The notes under the pieces: generated by a model | The model's input: only the letters and a program-made list of their open reading frames with translations | The model's database searches: none | What the model was told of the DNA's origin: nothing | Source of the DNA: Vreelandella olivaria | GTDB lineage: Bacteria > Pseudomonadota > Gammaproteobacteria > Pseudomonadales > Halomonadaceae | Direction of reading: 5' to 3' | DNA: 64,000 nucleotides | NCBI GenBank assembly: GCA_004295565.1 | Contig: AP019416.1 | Location: 2,046,001-2,110,000, forward strand | Made by a program: the position numbers and the translations under genes | Shown: one piece after another, positions 50,923 through 60,889 of the stretch | Layout of the letters: each line of letters opens with the position of its first letter | Position numbering within the stretch: the first letter of the stretch is position 1

Positions 50923-52632
50923 TTGTCGCACGCCCAGTTGCTCATCAGTTATGGTCAAGCGTTTGTCGCGCCCGATCGGCGCCTGCACCGCAGCTCAATG
51001 TCGGTTCGCTTTCCTGAAGCGCCGCTGCTTCGCGCCAAAGGCGGCTGCGCGGTGATCAGCGACTCCATTTCACGCAATACCATGGCCAAGCAGGCGGGAG
51101 ATATAAGCGTGCGCGGCTTTCTGGCCGACTACTTTTCTACCCCTGACCACTGGGATGTTAAAACCTCGGCCACCCGCGTACTGCGTGCGCTTAACAGCTG
51201 GTGTTACAGCCAAAGCCAGCATGTTAAAGAGGGTAGTTTTGTCTCCTCCATGTCGGCCATGGTATTTCGTGGTCGTGAAGCCCACCTTTCCACATGGGTG
51301 ATACGCTGGTGTTTCGGTTGCGGGGTGCGGAGTTTGAACAGCTCAGTCGTGACCATGTGACCGATCTCGGCGGTTATCGCTACCCTTCGCGGGCGCTGGG
51401 TATGGATGGCAGTGTCGATATTGATTACACCCATATTGCGCTTAAACAGGGCGATCTGTTCCTGTTTACCACCCAGGGGGTGCGCGGCACGCTGCTGCCT
51501 TCCGACTATGTGCGCCTGATTCGCCAGGATGCCAGCGACCTGGATGCCGCCTGCGAGCGGCTGGCCAATGAGGCCAAGCAGCGCGCTCAGGAGCGCAGCT
51601 ACGGCGGCGACCAGTTCTGTTTTCAACTGGTACGCATCGACGAATTACCCGAAGAGGTCACCGAACACCCGGGGCAGCTATACGGCGATCTGCCCATCCC
51701 TCCAGAGCTGGCGCCGGGGAGCGTTTAGACGGCCTGGAGATTCTCGCCGTGCTTTCGCGAACGGCACAATCGCGGGTTTATCGCGTCCGCGACGTGCATA
51801 GCGAACGGGAAATGGTCATGAAAGCACCCAGCCCAGAACTTTCGTTGCGCAATGCCTATCTTGAGCACTTTCTACTCCAGCAGTGGGTAGTGGAGCGGGT
51901 GAACTCGCCCTTTGTGGTGAAAGTGATGGAGCCTTCCGGCCGCGGCGCTATCTCTACTACTTGATGCAGCACATCGAAGGCGAAACGCTGCGGCAATGGG
52001 CGGAGCGCCATCCTCAAGCTAGCTTGACCCAGCGTCTGGATATTGCCAATCAGCTGGGTAAGGCAGTGCAGGCGCTGCATCATCGGGAAATCATTCATCA
52101 GCAGATCAATCCCGATAATATTTTGATCGACCCCACGGCAAGCTAGTGCTCACCGATTTTAGTGCTTGCCATATGCGCGATGGGGAAGGGCACCGCCACT
52201 CAGGTGAGTTGCTCAGGCAGATTGGCTTTAACGAACACACCGCACCTGAGTACGCCTTGGGTGATAGCATCGGTCGACGCAGCGATCAGTACTCGCTGGC
52301 CTCGACGACTTACTGGCTGTTAACCGGCGCTTTACCCTATACGTTGACGCCCAACCGATTGCGCAGCCATACCGACCTGGAAGAGTTGACCTATCGCAGC
52401 GCGCGTACCACCAACCCAGAGATATCACCCGAACTGGACGATGCGCTACGCCGCGCCTTGGATCCCCAACGGGCGCTGCGGTTTAGGCGTATGTCCGAGT
52501 TTTGCATGCGCTTAGGGTGCCGCTGGGCCGGCTGCCCAATCGGGAAGAGAACCGCCAGGAGCCGCGGCGGTTTTGGCAGGGGTGGCAGGCATATTGCTGT
52601 TGCTGCTCGTGCTTTCCTGGCTATTAAGGTAG
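50923..52632 (+). CDS. PP2C phosphatase-Ser/Thr kinase fusion with degenerate active sites (several frameshifts)
   Basis: About 570 residues, TTG start at 50923 (LSHAQLLISYGQAF) after AGGAGGATGAC. N-terminal PP2C-like domain: GGCAVISDSISRNTMAKQAG, VRGFLADYFSTPDHWDVKTS, then HMGDTLVFRLRG, FLFTTQGVRGTLL and SYGGDQFCFQLVRID. Kinase-like domain: SRTAQSRVYRVRDVHSEREM VMKAPS, HREIIHQQINPDNILID, LTDFSACH, TAPEYALGDSIGRRSDQYSL AST. It ends in one membrane helix (AGILLLLLVLSWLLR). Family members I know, near nitrate genes in pseudomonads, keep DG, HxD and DFG; here DG reads DS, TTDG reads TTQG, HRD reads HQQ and DFG reads DFS. Slips near 51290, 51720, 51940, 52145, 52515 and 52585. Confidence 0.85.
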
Positions 52633-52643
52633 CAAAGCGCCTA

Positions 52644-52681
52644 AAAAGCGGGGCGATGAATCACTTCATCGCCCCGCTTTT
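52644..52681. terminator. Bidirectional terminator between the kinase gene and the phosphofructokinase gene
   Basis: Stem AAAAGCGGGGCGATGA / TCATCGCCCCGCTTTT with a six-base loop and T/A flanks on both sides; serves the convergent genes. Confidence 0.85.
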
Positions 52682-52714
52682 ATATTGCTGCTCTTTTAAC
52701 TTAACCTTGCTGTA

Positions 52715-53972
52715 TTACAGCGTAAAAGCAGGCAACTTGCGTTCTGCTTTGGCCAGTTTCAGTTTGGCGACTTTGGGTAGGCCGTTCTCAAACGGAGGAA
52801 ATCCTCGCCCTGAATCAGCGGTGAGAGATAGTCCCGGCAGGTCTGGGTAATCGCAAAGCCGTTTTCGCTGATAAAGTCCCGGGGCATAAACTTCTCTTGA
52901 TTAGCCACCTGGGAAAGCGGGGCGGAGATCACGTCCCACTGGTAGGGCACCTGGGAGATGCGGCGAATGGCAGGCATCATGGCGTTTTACCCGCCAGCGC
53001 CAGGGTGACCGCTTCACGACCCACCGCATAGGCTTGTTCAACGTCGGTTTTAGACGCCAGGTGACGCGCCGCACGCTGGAGGTAATCAGCTACGGCCCAG
53101 TGATACTTGTAGCCCAAATCCTGTTTGATCATGCCGGCGAGCGTCGGGGCGACGCCGCCAAGCTGGCGGTGGCCAAACGCATCGGTATTACCTGCATCGG
53201 CCAGGAAGGTGCCATCTTCGTAGCGAGCGCCCTCAGAGACCACGATGACGCAGTAGCCATACTGTTTAACGCTCTCCTCAACCCGCGCCATCACCGCTTT
53301 ACGGTTGAAGGGGATCTCCGGGAAGATAATCATATGTGGCGGCTCGCCTTCGGCTTCGCCAGCTAACCCACCAGCGGCAGCGATCCAGCCCGCGTGGCGG
53401 CCCATGACTTCGAGCACAAATACCTTGGTAGAGGTGGCGCACATGGAAGCGATATCCAGCGATGCCTCCAGGGTCGAGGTGGCAATATACTTAGCCACGC
53501 TACCAAAGCCCGGGCTGTTATCGGTAATCGGCAGGTCGTTATCGACGGTTTTGGGCACGTGGATAGCGGTCAGCGGATAGCCCAGTTTCTCGGAAAGCTG
53601 CGAGACCTTTAAGCAGGTGTCAGCGCTGTCACCGCCACCGTTGTAGAAAAAATAGCGAATATCGTGGGCTTTAAAGACTTCAATCAACCGCTCGTACTGG
53701 GCGCGGTGGGTATCGATGTCTTTTAACTTATAGCGGCAGGAGCCAAAAGCGCCGCCGGGTGTATGGCGCAGGGCAGCAATGGCTTCATCGCTCTCCTGGG
53801 TAACGTCGATAAGGTCTTCCGTTAAGGCACCGATAATGCCGTTATGACCGGCGTAAACCTTGCCAATTTGATCGGGGGCTTGGCGGCAGGCTTCGATAAC
53901 GCCGCAGGCGCTGGCGTTGATCACGGCGGTGACGCCACCTGATTGGGCGTAAAAGGCATTATGCTGGGCCAT
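52715..53972 (-). CDS. Pyrophosphate-dependent 6-phosphofructokinase (one or two frameshifts)
   Basis: Glycolytic/gluconeogenic enzyme using PPi with fructose 6-phosphate. Starts MAQHNAFYAQSGGVTAVINA at 53972. Substrate and PPi motifs: FFYNGGGDSADTCLKVSQLS, HVPKTVDNDLPITDNSPGFG (PKTVDND, where ATP enzymes differ), VLEVMGRHAGWIAAAGG and EGARYEDGTFLAD. The end is restored across slips near 52978 and 52800 as FENGLPKVAKLKLAKAERKL PAFTL with TAA at 52715-52717. About 420 residues. PPi dependence is inferred from these motifs and length. Confidence 0.88.
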
Positions 53973-54156
53973 GGAAACGTCTCATCTCCTAAAAACGGAT
54001 AGTTTGAATCGATATATTTATCACCGCCAAATACGCGCTACCCGGCATTGTCGGTGCTAAACCAGATTGCTGTAATGGGGCGAAGTTTAGCGTAAAGCCT
54101 GGTTTTCTGCATCAATGGCTCTCTGCATCAGCGGCTACGCTGTTGATGACGAGGTG

Positions 54157-54825
54157 TTAATCCGCACCGTCCATTTCTTGCTCGCGCTGGGCAAGCTGCC
54201 AGCCGCCTAGGTCTTTATAGCGATTGACCATGGCGCAAAACAGCTCGGCGGTGCGCTCAGTGTCATAGCGAGCGGAGTGGGCGGCCTTGTTATCAAACTC
54301 AATGCCCGCAGCACGGCATGCCCTGGCAAGTACCGTTTGCCCATAGATCAGGCCTGCCAGGGTGGCGGTATCAAAGCTTGAAAAAGGGTGGAACGGGTTG
54401 CGCTTAATCCCGCAGCGATTGACCGCTGCGTTCAGGAAAACCCTGATCGAACGCCGCATTATGGCCGACTAAAATGGCGCGGGTGCAGTCGTGGGCCTTG
54501 ATCGATTTACGAATTGGGCGGAAAATTTCTCCCAGCGCTTCCGACTCGCTCAGCGCTACTTGGCGGCGCAGAGGGTCGTCCAGGTTGATACCGGTAAAAT
54601 CGAGCGCGGACTGCTCTACATTCGCTCCCTCGAAGGGCTGAATGTGGTAGGCATAGGTGGCATCAGGAAGCAGGTTGCCCTCCGGATCCATGGTCAGCGT
54701 GACGGCGGCTATCTCAAGCACAGCGTCGCCTTGGGCATTAAATCCCCGGTTTCTAAATCAACGACCACGGGCAGGTAACTGCGAAAACGTTGGGCCATTA
54801 ATTCGCGGGCAATTGCCTCGCTCAT
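54157..54825 (-). CDS. rnt: Ribonuclease T (two frameshifts)
   Basis: DEDDh 3'-5' exoribonuclease that trims tRNA and other small RNAs. Starts [20 protein letters not shown] at 54825. Exo I is [20 protein letters not shown] (across a slip near 54735), Exo II is [20 protein letters not shown] (slip near 54440) and Exo III is [20 protein letters not shown]. About 222 residues, near the E. coli size of 215. Confidence 0.92.
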
Positions 54826-55094
54826 GCAGCTCTCCTTATCTTCAAGCGAGTAAATAGTAAAGCGAGATCAGTCAACCTCAGCGGCAAGCCACCGCTTTGA
54901 ATGGTGTGATTCTAGCAGCTTTAGCCCCCAGGCGTCGTTGACGGTATTCGCTGAGCATTGAGAGCGCTATACTCAAGGTCTGTCTCAAGGGCTATGCTGA
55001 CGAGCCATGCCCAAAGAGCTATCACATTCGCCGAGCGCTAGTGGCCAGTGTGGTGTTTACTAATCAATATTTTATGGTCAACGAGGAGCAAAGA

Positions 55095-56308
55095 ATGTCC
55101 GATGTCAAAAGGTTGTGCTGGCGTATTCAGGCGGCCTGGACATCCGTTATCGTTAAGTGGTTGCAAGAAACCTACAACTGCGAGGTAGTGACCTTTACTG
55201 CCGACATCGGTCAGGGCGAAGAAGTCGAACCGGCGCGAACCAAAGCGCAAGCGCTTGGCGTAAAGAGATTTACATTGAAGACCTGCGCGAAGAGTTCGTG
55301 CGTGATTATGTTTTCCCGATGTTCCGCGCCAACACTATTTACGAGGGCGAGTACCTGCTGGTACCTCTATCGCTCGCCCGCTGATTGCCAAGCGGTTGAT
55401 CGAAATTGCCAATGAAACCGGTGCCGACGCTATTTCCCATGGCGCCACGGGTAAAGGCAACGACCAGGTGCGCTTTGAGCTCGGTGGCTATGCCCTGAAG
55501 CCTGGTGTAAAAGTCATCGCCCCTTGGCGCGAGTGGGACTTGACCTCCCGCGAGAAGCTAATGGCGTATTGCGAAGAGCATAAAATTCCGGTTGATTTCT
55601 CTAATAAAAAGAAAAAATCGCCGTACTCAATGGATGCCAACCTGCTGCACATCTCCTACGAAGGCGGCATTCTGGAAGATCCCTGGGCCGAAGCCGAAGA
55701 CGATATGTGGCGCTGGAGTGTCTCTCCGGAAGCCGCGCCAGATACCCCACTTACGTTGAGCTGACGTATGAAAAGGGCGATATCGTAGCGATTGACGGTG
55801 AGCCGCTGAAAGCCCATGAAGTGCTCGAAAAGCTCAATAAACTGGGTGGCGACAACGGTATCGGCCGTTTGGATATTGTTGAAAACCGCTATGTGGGCAT
55901 GAAGTCCCGTGGCTGTTATGAAACGCCAGGGGCACGATCATGTTACGCGCCCACCGCGCCATTGAGTCACTGACTCTGGATCGCGAAGAAGCCCACCTGA
56001 AAGACCAACTGATGCCGAAATACGCTGAAGTGATCTATAACGGTTACTGGTGGAGCCCCGAGCGTCGTATGCTGCAGGCAGCCATTGACGAGACCCAGAA
56101 GAATGTATCGGGCGTCGTACGCATGAAGCTCTATAAAGGCAACGCTATCGTGGTGGGGCGTAAGTCTGATGAGTCACTGTTTGATGAATCAATCGCTACC
56201 TTCGAAGATGATGCGGGTGCTTACGACCAGAAAGATGCCGAAGGCTTTATTAAGCTAAACGCGCTGCGGTTGCGCATTGCCGCCGGTAAAGGGCGTAAAC
56301 AGAGCTAA
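55095..56308 (+). CDS. argG: Argininosuccinate synthase (several frameshifts)
   Basis: Condenses citrulline and aspartate in arginine synthesis. ATG at 55095 with GAGGAGCAAAGA upstream. The N-terminal PP-loop is [20 protein letters not shown], broken by slips near 55113 and 55132. Later parts: [60 protein letters not shown] and [16 protein letters not shown]. Other slips near 55265, 55365, 55745 and 55935. The stop is at 56306-56308, about 406 residues as usual. Monocistronic here. Confidence 0.96.
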
Positions 56309-56335
56309 TTAAGCGCTGATAAAAGCAGCCTATAC

Positions 56336-56370
56336 CTTGTAGGGCGGCGATCGCATTGCCGCCCTACAAG
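56336..56370 (+). terminator. Hairpin after argG, probable terminator
   Basis: Perfect 13-bp stem CTTGTAGGGCGGC / GCCGCCCTACAAG with a nine-base loop, 27 bases past argG. No T-run follows, so termination strength is uncertain. Confidence 0.55.
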
Positions 56371-56429
56371 CAAAGGAGCCATGGTTTTAAATACGGTTTT
56401 TAAAAACGGTTTTTAAAAAAGGAGCCAGC

Positions 56430-56757
56430 ATGCTAAAAAATACTTTCCGGTCTCTTTGGCAGTGATCGTCAGGCTGATTCAGGCGCTACCACTAACGCTG
56501 CTGAGCCTGTGGAGTACAAAGGCTACGAGATTGTTTCTCAGCCAGACAACCAGAGCGGTCAGTACCGTGTTAGCGGTTGGATTCGTAAGGCCGACGCCAG
56601 TGGCGAAACCCTTGAACACCGCTTTGAGCGTTCTGATATGCTCCCAGGGCGAGAAGCCTGTGATGCCATGATGGTCACTAAAGCGCAGCGCTATATTGAT
56701 GAAGTGGGTGAGGCAATGTTCGCGCCGGATCCGCGTAGGGCAGGCGAGAGCGAGTAG
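56430..56757 (+). CDS. HlyU family regulator (one frameshift)
   Basis: Small protein of the HlyU family (PF10115), named after the Vibrio haemolysin activator. Starts MLKNTFRSLFGSDRQADSGA at 56430 with AAGGAG upstream; the slip near 56455 hides the join. The domain reads EYKGYEIVSQPDNQSGQYRV, SGWIRKADASGETLEHRFER SDMLPGREACDAMMVTKAQRYIDE. About 109 residues. Its targets are unknown in this genus. It lies 36 bases upstream of the DUF294 gene and may be co-transcribed with it. Confidence 0.75.
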
Positions 56758-56793
56758 CAACAACGCCGTCATAATATAGTGAAGGAGAGGCAT

Positions 56794-57932
56794 ATGCGCT
56801 TATTACACCAAGCCTCACCTTGGCGCTCTCTATTCCATGAGGATGGAACACTCAATACCTCGGCGGTTAATGCGCCCTTAGAGCAGCTCTTCTCGAAACT
56901 CTTCTCGACACTCCCTCGCCGCAAACCTCATTAGCAGATGCCTATGCGTGGCAACTGCCGCTGGTGGAAACGTTGGCGCATTATGATCTCCCCTGCCTGG
57001 CGTATTAGCCAAATCATCAGCGATCACAATGCGTTACTCTACCGTCAGGCAATAGCGCAGTCCCTGGACGAGATGCAGGCCCAGGGCTGGGGTGCTCCGC
57101 CAGTCGACTACTGCGTGCTACTTCTGGGCTCCGCTGCGCGCTTCGAGAGCCTGCTAGGCCCCGACCAGGATAATGCACTGATTATTGACAATTACCCTGA
57201 CCACCGCCACGTGGAGATCGACGGCTATTTTCAAGCCTTGGGTGAGCGGTTTACCCAGCGCCTGGATGAGGCAGGTATACCGCTCTGCCGTGGTCATGTC
57301 ATGGCGCGCTGGCCGATGTGGCGCAAACGGCTTGGCGAATGGCAAGCACAGCTGGAGATATGGAGCGCTGACCGCCAGGTTAAACGCGTTCAGCAGACCA
57401 ATATCCTGCTCGATTTTGCCCCGGTAGCCGGTAATTCCGCGCTAGCTGTGCAACTGGGTGAGAGCATCGCTTCGATACTTCCCAAAGCGTCACTGTTTAT
57501 GGATGAAATGATGGCGCTACTGGATGAGCTACCGGTGGCGCTGGATCGTTTTGGGCGGCTCGCTTCAAGCCCAGGCCTGAATGCCCCCACGAGCAAGCCA
57601 TTAATCTTAAGCAGCAAGCTTTGTTGCCCTTGATTAGCGCTGTACGCTTGCTCTGCCTGCGGCACGGGTTGGACGAAATAGCCACTCGTGATCGCTTGAT
57701 CGCGCTCAGTCATTCAACGACTGCGCTGACGTCGGCTGAGTCGGCGTTGCTTGTCGCCGCTTTTGAGCGTCTGCAGCAGCGCCTGCTGGATCAACAGCGT
57801 TACAGCAAAGCCCGTGGTCAAGCCGCAGATGGCTGGGTTGACCTGCGGCGGCTGCGCGAAGATGAGCGTCTACTGCTGAAGTTTGATTTACAGCAGATCC
57901 GAGTCTTTGTCCAGCGAGTGAAAAACACCTAG
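56794..57932 (+). CDS. DUF294-type putative nucleotidyltransferase (frameshifted)
   Basis: About 380 residues. ATG at 56794 with GAAGGAGAGG (MRLLHQASPWRSLFHEDGTL). The first part is helical. The nucleotidyltransferase-like domain shows YCVLLLGSAARFESLLGPDQ DNALI: in the family GS...E/D..DQDN is the GlnD-type active site, and here R-F replaces the usual G-R-x-E, so activity is uncertain. The C-terminal helical substrate-binding domain includes NLKQQALLPLISAVRLLCLR and DLRRLREDERLLLKFDLQQI. No CBS domains are visible, unlike many relatives. Slips near 56920 and 57575. Convergent with and possibly overlapping the histidine kinase gene. Confidence 0.8.
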
Positions 57933-60683
57933 CACGGGGCAGAGAGCTGCTTTATCGGGCGCGGCGGGGAGTTCCAGCGTTAAACAGGCACCGCCTAATG
58001 TTTTGGCATCTTCAACCCAGAGCCGCCCTCCCAGGTGGGCGATAATGCCGCGACTAATCGGTAACCCTAAGCCGCTGCCTCTTGGCCGACCTCGTGGAAT
58101 ATCATCGTCCTGCTGTATTTGGTGGAATTTTTCAAACACCCGCTCACGCTCCTCTTCGCTAATCCCCGCGCCGTTATCCTCCACACTTAGCCGGTAATGA
58201 CGGCGGTAGCGATAAAGCGTAAGACGCACTTTGGGCTGCTCGCGGTCAGCAAATTTACCTGCGTTATCAAGCAGGTTAATAATCACCTGCTCCAAGCGAT
58301 CATGGTCGCCCACCACCATGGCGGGATCCGCTTCCAAGCTAACGTCTAACCCAATGCCGCGCTCCTCATGCAGATGCGCAATGGCGTCGATGCTATGCCG
58401 AGTCAGATCGGCAAGGTCGAGGGCACGGGGTTAAGCGTTAAGCGACCACTCTCCAGACGGGCGAGATCCAGGATCTCTTCGATTAAGCGTGACAGCCGCT
58501 GGCTTTCGTGGACGATAACGCCTAGAAAGTGCTGGCGCTTTTCGTCGGGGAGTTGTCCGCTATCACGCAGAATTTCCGCAAAGGCGCGGATCGAGGTGAG
58601 CGGTGTGCGTAGTTCGTGGCTGACCATGGCCACAAACTCATCTTTCAAACGATCCAGCTCGCGTAGCCGCTCATTGGCGCTACGCAACTCTTCGCCAATT
58701 TGCACCAGCTCCTGGGACTTCTGCTCCAAACGGCGGTTGTACTCCAGGGTTTGTGAGGTGGTATCCAGTATGCTCAGAATCGACTCAATATCCAGCGCTT
58801 CACCGCGTACTACCGAATTGATCAGCACGCGTGCTGAGGAGCTGCCAGCGCGCCTGCCAGTGCCTGTTCGGCGCGGGTAATCAGCTCGGCGGTGGCGGGC
58901 TCATCCGCTGCATAGGTACTTTTGCTACCGCTATGGCTAAACACGCGGCGGGTGGTCTGGGCACCCAAATAGCGAACAAGCAGCTCTTTGAGTGCCCCTG
59001 GGTGGTTTGCCCGCGCCATAGTGAGGTAGATAGCGAGGTGGTTTGCAGGTTGGGGTGCATCGCCTCCGTGAACAGCGCCGCCTGGGTCTGCTCAAGGGGG
59101 GTAGGGCGGGTAAACAGCGAGACACCCACCAATAGCCCCACGTTGGCCAGCATGCTCCATAACAGCGAATGGGTATAAATATCCCAGTTCTCCAGGCCGA
59201 ACAAACCATAGGGCATCAGCCATCCGATACCCCATGGCCCCTCGGTGAGCAGCGAGGCATCTAGCCAGCCGGACTGGGCAAACCCGGGTATCAGCAGGGT
59301 ATAGCACCAGGTCAAGAACCCGGCGATTAAGCCAACGGTGGCGCCTTGACGAGTAGCGCCACGCCAGTACAGGCCGATCAATAGCGCGGGGCGAACTGGG
59401 CCGCCCGGCAAAGGAGACCAACCCAATCGTCACTAAACTATAGGAGTCACCAATCAGCGCATGGTAGAGATAGCCGAGCAGCAGAATCAGCACGATAGCG
59501 ATACGGCGAATACCCAACAGCCAACCGGCAAGCTCCCCTTTGGTGCTTAGGTGCAGCCGTTGTGAGCGCAGCAACAGCGGCATCACCAGTTGATTGCTCA
59601 CCATGGTGGAGAGCGCGATGGTCTCCACAATCACCATACCTGTCGCCGCCGAGAGGCCACCAATAAATACCAGTAGCGGCAGGCCTTCCAAACCGGCTGA
59701 GAGCGGTAGCGTTAGCACGAAGCTGTCCGGGTCGCCCGCGCTTACGCCTAGCAGCAGGCCTGCCAGTGCAATGGGAATAACGAATAGGTTAATCAGCAGC
59801 ATGTAGAGGGGGAAATAGCCAGCTCGCTCGCGTTAAATGCTGCTCGTCGACATTCTCTACCACCAATACCTGGAACTGCCGGGGCAGGGTTAAAAGGCCA
59901 GAAAGGCTAGCACTAGCATGCCCACCCAACCGGTGACACCACCAGGCACGCGATCCAAGCGCATGCTATCGATAAGGGCGGGCGTGGCCGCGACCTGTTC
60001 AAACAGCGCGGCGGGGCCTTCAAACATCACAAACACCACGAACACGCCAACGGCCATAAAGGCCACCAGTTTTACGATGGATTCCAGCGCGATCGCCGCC
60101 ACCATGCCTTCATGGCGCTCGCTGGCATCCAGATGGCGGGTGCCGAACAGAATAATAAACACCGCCAATACCAGCGCGACCCAGAGGGATTTATCCATCC
60201 AGAAGTGTTCGTCCACCAAGGTGGTGTCGGCTGCGCGGGGTAATTGATCAGTACCGCATGGCTCACGGTAATGGCTTTTAACTGCAGGGCAATGTAGGGG
60301 TGATGCTAATCAGCGCCATCAGTGCCACCAGGGCACCTAAACTGGTGCTCTTGCCGTAGCGGGCGCTGATAAAGTCGGCAATGGAGGTGATCCGCTGCCG
60401 TGCGGCGATGCGTACCATCTTGCGGATAACAAAGGGGCCAGCAGCATCGCCAGCGTCGGTCCCAGGTAGATGAGCAAAAGCTGGGGCCGTATTCGGCGGC
60501 GCGTCCTACGCTGCCGTAGAAGGTCCAGGCTGTGCAGTAAACCGCAATCGAGAGGGCATAGACCGTCGGCGAGCCAATGATGGAACGACCTTGCTCCGCT
60601 CGTCGGTCACCCCAGGCGGCGACCACAAACAGCAGCGCCAAGTAACCAAAGGCGGCCCCGAGGATAATCGCCTCACTACGCAT
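57888..60683 (-). CDS. Symporter-histidine kinase fusion, CrbS/CbrA/MxtR family (several frameshifts)
   Basis: Membrane sensor kinase, about 930 residues. ATG at 60683 (MRSEAIILGAAFGYLALLFV). The N-terminal half is a sodium:solute symporter domain with about 13 helices (SIAVYCTAWTFYGSVGRAAE, VLAFLAFLTLPRQFQVLVVE-like part, GMVIVETIALSTMVSNQLVM, ALLIGLYWRGATRQGATVGL). After a linker, a coiled coil leads to the H-box EFVAMVSHELRTPLTSIRAF, then N-box EQVIINLLDNAGKF, G1 VEDNGAGIS and G2 GSGLGLPISRGI. No receiver domain. Slips near 60460, 60260, 59870, 59410, 59080, 58830 and 58430. The neighbourhood matches CrbS, which switches on acetate use; the sensed substrate here is inferred. The end may lie near 57930. 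Confidence 0.82.
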
Positions 60684-60685
60684 GG

Positions 60686-60889
60686 TTAGCGGCCCGCACG
60701 CTGTTCCATCAGCCAAGCGGTTAAGCCGATTACCACGGCCCAGGCGATAAATAGATAGAGCCAGCCCACGCTAACGGTGGGGAGTCGATCGACCACGATA
60801 ATCAGCGGCGGGCAGAACAGTAGCAGGGCAATCGCTACCAGGGCCACTAGGCGCTCAGTGCGGCGGGATTTCATTGCGAAGGTTTTCAT
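60686..60889 (-). CDS. Small two-helix membrane protein of the sensor locus
   Basis: 67 residues from ATG at 60889, or 62 from 60874 (MKSRRTERLVALVAIALLLF). Two membrane helices joined by VVDRLPTVSVG, ending GLTAWLMEQRAGR. Its start overlaps the exonuclease-fusion stop (TAATG) and it ends three bases before the symporter-kinase ATG, so all three are coupled. Small DUF4212-like subunits often accompany SSS symporters; this one may play that part for the sensor. Confidence 0.72.
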   Translation of the reverse strand: MKTFAMKSRRTERLVALVAIALLLFCPPLIIVVDRLPTVSVGWLYLFIAWAVVIGLTAWLMEQRAGR

